A DNA stretch of 64,000 nt from positions 62,001 to 126,000 of the forward strand of contig OZ245021.1 of the NCBI GenBank assembly GCA_965223775.1. The letters run 5' to 3'. Shown here piece by piece: positions 59,459 through 64,000 of this stretch. This DNA is from JAJDXW01 sp965223775. Lineage in GTDB: Bacteria; Pseudomonadota; Gammaproteobacteria; HK1. Below the pieces are notes generated by a model. The model did not search any database. It worked only from the letters and a program-made list of their open reading frames with translations, and had not been told where the DNA came from. The position numbers and the translations under genes were made by a program. Every line of letters starts with the position of its first letter. Positions within the stretch are counted from its first letter, which is position 1.

Positions 59459-61182
59459 CGGTTTCTCCTCCGAGATGCGCGCTGGGCCCCGGTCGCCTCC
59501 CGGTCGACCTGTGGATGCTTGGGGTCGATCACGACGCCATATTCTGCCAGCGCGTGCTCTCGGGTCATCTTAGCCTGCCGCACGTCTTCGAGGACCCGCG
59601 CCGGCTCACGCTCCAACGGATCTCCGTACCCGCCCGAGCCCGGCATCTCGCTTCGGAATACGGCCCCGGCCGGGAGCGTCCGGATGAACTTCGACGGCAG
59701 TTCCTCGGCGCCGGCGCCGGGATTCAGAATGCAGCGGCCGGACGTTCCCTCCTTCCCGCCGAACAGTCCCCAGGGACGGAAACGCTGGCGGTCGGAGCGG
59801 ACCTGGATCAGCGTATCGTCGGCAAGCACCCGGTACTGGCGGACGACCCCGAGGGCGCCGCGATGCTCTCCCGGACCGCCCGTGTCGGGAAGGAACCCAT
59901 AGCGCTCGACGAGGAGCGGGTTCTCCGCTTCGATGACCTCGACCGGAACGTTGGCGGGGGCCCCGAGGCTGAATGGGCCCGCATCCTGTCCGTCCCGGTT
60001 CGGGCCGCCCCCGTGCCCGGTCACGTTATGGAACTCGAGAAAGAGGAACGGTGCACCACCGCCTTCGCGGCCGGCGAACACGATGCCGAACTCCGAGCCG
60101 CCGGGACAGGCGGGGATCCGCCCCGGCATGAGCTTCGCAAGCGCCCCGAGGACAGCGGTCCGGCAACGGTAGCCGCTCTGGCCTCGTGCTCCGACCGGTG
60201 CGGGAAAGCGCGGGTTCACGAACGACCCCTCGGGAGCGATTACCCGGATGGGCCGGTAGAAGCCCGCGTTGTTGGGGATCGCGGGGTCGAGGCACGCGCG
60301 GATGGCGGCGTAGGCGCACGAGACGGTAAACCAGTAGTTGGGGTTGAGCGCGCCCGACGTCTGCGGGGAGGTGCCGGTGAAGTCGACCTCGATCTCGTCG
60401 CCTGCGACCGTGAGCCGGACGTGGATCCTGACCGGCCCCCCGCCGGCCCCGTCGTCGTCATTCCAGTCCGTGAACTCCGCGATGCCGTCGGGCAGGTCCT
60501 CGATTCCCGCCCGGGTAAGCCGCTCCGCATACTCGAGCTGGTCCGCCATCGAGGCGCGGAGCTCCTCGGCGGTATACGCCTCGAGCTGGTCGAGGAGCTG
60601 CCGCTCACCGGCGCAAAGGGCTGCAATCTGGGACCTCACGTCGCCGAGAACCTTGTCCGGCACGCGCACGTTGGCTTCGATGAGGCGCAGCAGCGTGGCG
60701 TTGGGCACACCGCGCTCGACGATCTTCGCGGGCGGAATCCGGAGCCCCTCCTGGAAGATCTCGGTGCTGTCGGGCGCGTTTCCGCCCGGGACGCGCCCGC
60801 CCATGTCGGTGTGGTGCAGGATGATGGAGAGGAACGCGATCCGCTCGCCGTCCTTGAACACCGGCTTGAACATGAAGACGTCGTTGAGATGGCTCGCCCC
60901 CGAATACGGATCGTTGTTGGCGAAGATGTCGCCCGGCTGCACGTCGTCGCCGAAGTGGTCGAGGCATCCCCTGAGCGCCGGCATGGTCGCGCCGAGATGC
61001 ACCGGCAGGGCGAGACCCTGGGCCACGAGCCGACCGTCGCCGTCGCACACGGAGGTCGAGAAATCGAGGTTGTTCTTGACCACGGTTGAACGCGAGGTCC
61101 GAACCACGGTGAGAATCATGTTGTCGGCGACGGTGACGAGCCCCTTGTAGATGAGCTCGCGGGTGAAGGGGTTCGTCTGCAA
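59455..61182 (-). CDS. Hydantoinase B/oxoprolinase family protein
   Basis: 575 residues from a TTG at 61182 (L-Q-T-N-P-F-T-R-E-L-I-Y-K-G-L), preceded by GGAG at good spacing; the frame extends to 61296, but those residues are Arg-rich filler. Landmarks: N-N-L-D-F-S-T-S-V-C-D, F-A-N-N-D-P-Y-S-G-A-S-H, H-H-T-D-M-G-G-R-V-P-G-G-N and P-G-S-G-G-Y-G-D-P-L. It is the B partner of the hyuA at 61360-63447 and is translationally coupled to the next M24 gene. Belongs to another HyuB subgroup than those at 31.7-43.6 kb. Confidence 0.93.
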   Translation of the reverse strand: MQTNPFTRELIYKGLVTVADNMILTVVRTSRSTVVKNNLDFSTSVCDGDGRLVAQGLALPVHLGATMPALRGCLDHFGDDVQPGDIFANNDPYSGASHLNDVFMFKPVFKDGERIAFLSIILHHTDMGGRVPGGNAPDSTEIFQEGLRIPPAKIVERGVPNATLLRLIEANVRVPDKVLGDVRSQIAALCAGERQLLDQLEAYTAEELRASMADQLEYAERLTRAGIEDLPDGIAEFTDWNDDDGAGGGPVRIHVRLTVAGDEIEVDFTGTSPQTSGALNPNYWFTVSCAYAAIRACLDPAIPNNAGFYRPIRVIAPEGSFVNPRFPAPVGARGQSGYRCRTAVLGALAKLMPGRIPACPGGSEFGIVFAGREGGGAPFLFLEFHNVTGHGGGPNRDGQDAGPFSLGAPANVPVEVIEAENPLLVERYGFLPDTGGPGEHRGALGVVRQYRVLADDTLIQVRSDRQRFRPWGLFGGKEGTSGRCILNPGAGAEELPSKFIRTLPAGAVFRSEMPGSGGYGDPLEREPARVLEDVRQAKMTREHALAEYGVVIDPKHPQVDREATGAQRASRRRNR

Positions 61183-61359
61183 TTTCCTACTCCCGTGCCC
61201 CGTGCGGGAACGCCTTCTCGCGGTCCGCGCGACGCGCCTGGACGCGGAGCGCCGGCCGGCGCCGCCGAACCCTGGCCTCCGCGTTCCGAGAGACACGGCC
61301 GGGCTGGTCGCCGCGCCTTGCGATTTCGCCGAGGTTGTCGTGTGTCGTCGTCGGGTGCA

Positions 61360-63447
61360 TCAGATGCGGTCGACGAGGACGTTGTTCCAGCCGTCTCGCG
61401 AGGCCTGCCAGCCCGGCGGGACGACGATGGTCGTGTCGTACTCCTCCACGACGAGCGGTCCTTCCCGGGGCGCCTCGCAAAGGCCCGCGCGAGGCACGAT
61501 GGCGGCGGGGCGCCAACCGTGGCTCGGGCCGAAGAACGCCGACCGCTCCCCTCCCTCGGAGACCCACTCCCGGGCTCGCACGAGGCGCTCGGGGACCCTG
61601 GGAGCGGCCGGAACGCCGCGGCCGATCACCTTGAGCGCGACGATCTGCAACGCTTCGCCGTCCGAGCGGTAGCCGTATTGGCGGTGGTGGGTGTCGGCGA
61701 AGTCCTCGGCCAACGCGGCAATCGCGGTCGCGTCCGCCGGAAAGGTCCGGCAACGAACGGGGAGAGCGAAGGTCTGGCCGACGTATTTCAAGCTTGCTTC
61801 GACCACCACGCCGCGTCCGCCCGGATCGGTGAATCCTTCCGACGCGAGCAGGCGATGGGCTTCGTCGACGAGCGGTTGCACCGCCGCGTTGAAATCGTCC
61901 GGGGTCGTATCGGCCATCAGCCGATAGCAGGCCCGTACGAAGTGATGCTCCAGGTCGGCGAAGAGGAGGCCAAGGGCGCTGAAGAGCCCTGCAAAGGGAG
62001 GCGCGAGGATGCGCCGGATCCCGAGCGTCTCCGCGAGACCCGCCGAGTGGATGCCGCTGCCCCCTCCGATCGCGACCAGAGTGAACCCGGTCGGGTCCAG
62101 CCCGCGCTCGGACGAGACGCTCGAGAGCGCCCGCATCATGTTCGCGTTCGCGATCCGGTGCACCCCGTACGCGGTGTCGATGCTCGATTGGCCGATGCGT
62201 TTGCCGAGGTCGGCGATGACTCGGTGGGCCGCGTCCGCGTCCAGGGAAAGGTCCCCCCCGACGAGCGTCTCCGCGTTGAGGTACCCCAGCACCAGGTTCG
62301 CGTCGGTGACGGTCGGATGCTCCCCACCCCGGGCGTAGCAGACGGGCCCTGGAGCCGCCCCGGCGCTGCGCGGACCGACCTGGAACCCGCCGGCCGCATC
62401 GACCGATGCGATGCTGCCGCCCCCGGCCCCCACTTCCACGATGTCGATGGTAGGGACCTGAATCGGATAGCCGGCCCCCTGGAGCAGGCGGTGGCCGGCC
62501 GCCGCGCCGCTCGCAACCTCCGACTCCGGGACGATCGTGAACTCGCCGTCGCGGACGAGCGACGCCTTGGCGGTCGTCCCTCCCATGTCGAGAACCAGCA
62601 GGTCGCGAACGCCGACCAGCGCGCCGAGCCGTTGTGCGCCGACGACGCCCGCGGCGGGTCCCGACTCGATGATGCAGACCGGATTTTCGGCGGCCAGTCC
62701 GGCCGGCAGGACCCCGCCGTTCGACTGCATGATGGTGAGCGGGATGGTCACGCCGACGCGCCGCATCCGCGCCTCGAGGGAGGTCACGTACGTCTCGACG
62801 ACAGGGCGGATGTAGGCGTTGACGACGGTTGTCGAAGTCCGCTCGTACTCCTGGATCTGGGGGAGGAGCTGGGCGGAAGCCGATATGGGAACTTCGGGCA
62901 GCAGGTCCTGCAATTGGCGCCGCGCCTGAAGCTCGTTCTCCGGATTCACATAGGAGTTGATGAAGCAGACGGCGACCGCCTCCATCCGCTCCTCGCGCAT
63001 CCGCTCGGCGATCCGGCGCAGGGCCGCCCCGTCGACCGGCGTCAGAATCTCGCCCTTGCCACTCGTTCGTTCCTCGATCTCGAAGCGAAAACGGCGCTCT
63101 ACCAGAGGTTCCGGCTTGCGGAAGCCGAGGTCGTACAGCCGCGGCGAACGAAACCTGGCGAGCTCGAGAACATCACGAAACCCCCGGGTGGTGACCAGAG
63201 CGACCTTGCCGCCCCGGCGTTCGATGAGTGCATTGGTTGCGACCGTCGTACCGTGGGCGAACTCCGAAATCTCGGCGGGCGCGATTCCCGCGTCGGCGAG
63301 CAGCCGGGTTACGCCGTCTTCGATCGCGCGGCTGTAGTCGTCGGGCGTCGAGAGAACCTTCTTGGCGTGCACGGTGCCGTCCAGCCCGAGGACGATGATG
63401 TCGGTGAAGGTCCCCCCGATGTCGACGCCCAGTCTGTGGGAGGTCAT
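61360..63447 (-). CDS. Hydantoinase A/oxoprolinase family protein
   Basis: 695 residues from the ATG at 63447 (M-T-S-H-R-L-G-V-D-I-G-G-T-F-T-D-I). The phosphate loop G-V-D-I-G-G-T-F-T-D, H-G-T-T-V-A-T-N-A-L-I-E-R, L-D-M-G-G-T-T-A-K-A-S and G-G-G-S-G-I-H-S-A are intact. First gene of the leftward operon hyuA, hyuB, M24, M24, TRAP (three genes), prpD. 177 bases without a gene separate it from hyuB. It supplies the ATP-dependent carbonyl-activating subunit. Confidence 0.94.
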   Translation of the reverse strand: MTSHRLGVDIGGTFTDIIVLGLDGTVHAKKVLSTPDDYSRAIEDGVTRLLADAGIAPAEISEFAHGTTVATNALIERRGGKVALVTTRGFRDVLELARFRSPRLYDLGFRKPEPLVERRFRFEIEERTSGKGEILTPVDGAALRRIAERMREERMEAVAVCFINSYVNPENELQARRQLQDLLPEVPISASAQLLPQIQEYERTSTTVVNAYIRPVVETYVTSLEARMRRVGVTIPLTIMQSNGGVLPAGLAAENPVCIIESGPAAGVVGAQRLGALVGVRDLLVLDMGGTTAKASLVRDGEFTIVPESEVASGAAAGHRLLQGAGYPIQVPTIDIVEVGAGGGSIASVDAAGGFQVGPRSAGAAPGPVCYARGGEHPTVTDANLVLGYLNAETLVGGDLSLDADAAHRVIADLGKRIGQSSIDTAYGVHRIANANMMRALSSVSSERGLDPTGFTLVAIGGGSGIHSAGLAETLGIRRILAPPFAGLFSALGLLFADLEHHFVRACYRLMADTTPDDFNAAVQPLVDEAHRLLASEGFTDPGGRGVVVEASLKYVGQTFALPVRCRTFPADATAIAALAEDFADTHHRQYGYRSDGEALQIVALKVIGRGVPAAPRVPERLVRAREWVSEGGERSAFFGPSHGWRPAAIVPRAGLCEAPREGPLVVEEYDTTIVVPPGWQASRDGWNNVLVDRI

Positions 63448-63697
63448 CCGCTGTCTCCGTCGGTGCGTGCGGCACCTTCGTCCGTCGCCGTGACAACCAT
63501 ACCAGCACACGGACCGTTCGGTTCGGGGAACGCCGTGGGCGACGATGTGCGGGCTGCGCGGAATCGGAAATCAGGCCATGTGCGACTGATTTCGATCTTC
63601 GGTCGAAAGAGCTTTCTGCTGAACGGATCTTCGCGAATGTCCCGTTCCCGGACCGGCACCGCGTTGCGACTCCTTCGACTCCGCGGGATGGATGTCA

Positions 63698-64000
63698 TCA
63701 GATGCCAAACAAGTTGAACGCCCGACACCCCGCCTTGCCTGCGCGCTTGCCCCGGGCGGCCTCGAACCGGTCCTTGGCTTCCTCGGGATCAGGTTCGATT
63801 CCGATCCCGTGGTAGCAGATCATCCCTCGGCGAAACTGCGCAAGCGTAATCCCCGCGTCGGCTGCGACCTTGAACCACCGCGCTGCTTCGGTCGGGTCCT
63901 CGGCTACTCCTTTCCCGCCTTCGTACATCATCGCGAGGTAGAGGGCCGCGTCGCCTTCCCCTGCGGCGGCGTGGGCGCACAATGAGGGCAGCGCACTCGC
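63698..64000 (-). CDS. Sel1-like repeat protein, partial (5' end outside window)
   Basis: The frame is open to the right edge, so the N-terminus lies outside. Two Sel1-type repeats are visible: A-A-L-Y-L-A-M-M-Y-E-G-G-K-G-V-A-E-D-P and A-Q-F-R-R-G-M-I-C-Y-H-G-I-G-I-E-P-D-P, each with A-A-R-W-F or A-K-D-R-F helices. Sel1 proteins are solenoid scaffolds for protein-protein contacts. C-terminus F-N-L-F-G-I. It is separated from hyuA by 250 bases without a gene. Confidence 0.85.
   Translation of the reverse strand, partial: ASALPSLCAHAAAGEGDAALYLAMMYEGGKGVAEDPTEAARWFKVAADAGITLAQFRRGMICYHGIGIEPDPEEAKDRFEAARGKRAGKAGCRAFNLFGI

Noticed and set aside
1..64000. rRNA, tRNA, CRISPR arrays or riboswitches
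   Set aside because: I found no conserved rRNA words, no cloverleaf with a T-loop GTTCRA pattern that I could support, and no regularly spaced direct repeats.

Overview
The window is high-GC bacterial DNA, most likely from a Gram-negative proteobacterium. Grounds: a periplasmic class I cytochrome c, a Tat-type copper nitrite reductase, a complete TRAP transporter, remnants of an outer-membrane barrel and an O-antigen ligase, and a high-GC coding style throughout. No rRNA, tRNA or CRISPR array was recognised. Genus-level placement is not possible from the sequence alone.

Layout. 1-3.7 kb: the 3' end of a hydantoinase B gene, a GNAT acetyltransferase with two tiny coupled upstream ORFs, a broken UvrD-type helicase and a DUF4258/MqsA-type toxin-antitoxin pair whose toxin is frameshifted. 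3.7-11.5 kb: an accessory island with an AT-rich patch, degraded IS1634-like, IS21-like and integrase genes, a small cytochrome c and an intact nirK. 11.5-13.5 kb: an AAA_14/DUF4143 ATPase and a nucleotidyltransferase/small-partner pair. 13.9-19 kb: oligoendopeptidase F and two divergent amidases. 19-26.2 kb: a full oligopeptide-type ABC operon (binding protein, two permeases, two ATPases), followed by a collapsed copy of a second such operon. 26.7-31.2 kb: a TMADH/old-yellow-enzyme-like flavoprotein, a VOC protein, an NAD epimerase and a DUF1989 protein. 31.7-43.6 kb: hydantoinase A/B genes, a branched-chain-type aminotransferase, a PrpD-family protein and two polysaccharide-deacetylase-fold proteins. 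43.6-50 kb: a second accessory insert with a chimeric membrane-protein pseudogene, short inverted-repeat elements, a frameshifted serine hydrolase, an IS3-family fragment and a RelE/HigA-type toxin-antitoxin operon. 50-63.5 kb: hydantoinase A, PrpD, a TRAP transporter, two M24 proteins and a hydantoinase A/B pair. The right edge holds a partial Sel1-repeat gene.

How the genes fit together. The unifying theme is uptake and hydrolysis of amide or cyclic-amide nitrogen compounds. There are three HyuA and five HyuB genes (one partial), two amidases, two M24 creatinase/prolidase-fold proteins, deacetylase-fold proteins of the allantoinase-like (PuuE) type, a DUF1989 protein of the urea-carboxylase-associated type, a TMADH-like amine-dehydrogenase homologue, a peptide ABC importer and a TRAP importer. 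The longest apparent operon runs leftward from 63447 to 52203: hyuA, hyuB, M24, M24, TRAP binding protein, TRAP small and large permeases, prpD. A role in catabolism of hydantoins, creatinine-like compounds or N-methylated amides is an inference from gene content; no substrate can be read from the sequence.

The most novel observation is a family of about 173-bp non-coding elements bounded by inverted CCTGATTACGYAC ends: three complete copies and three further isolated end-like sequences. One complete copy has a perfect 8-bp target duplication.
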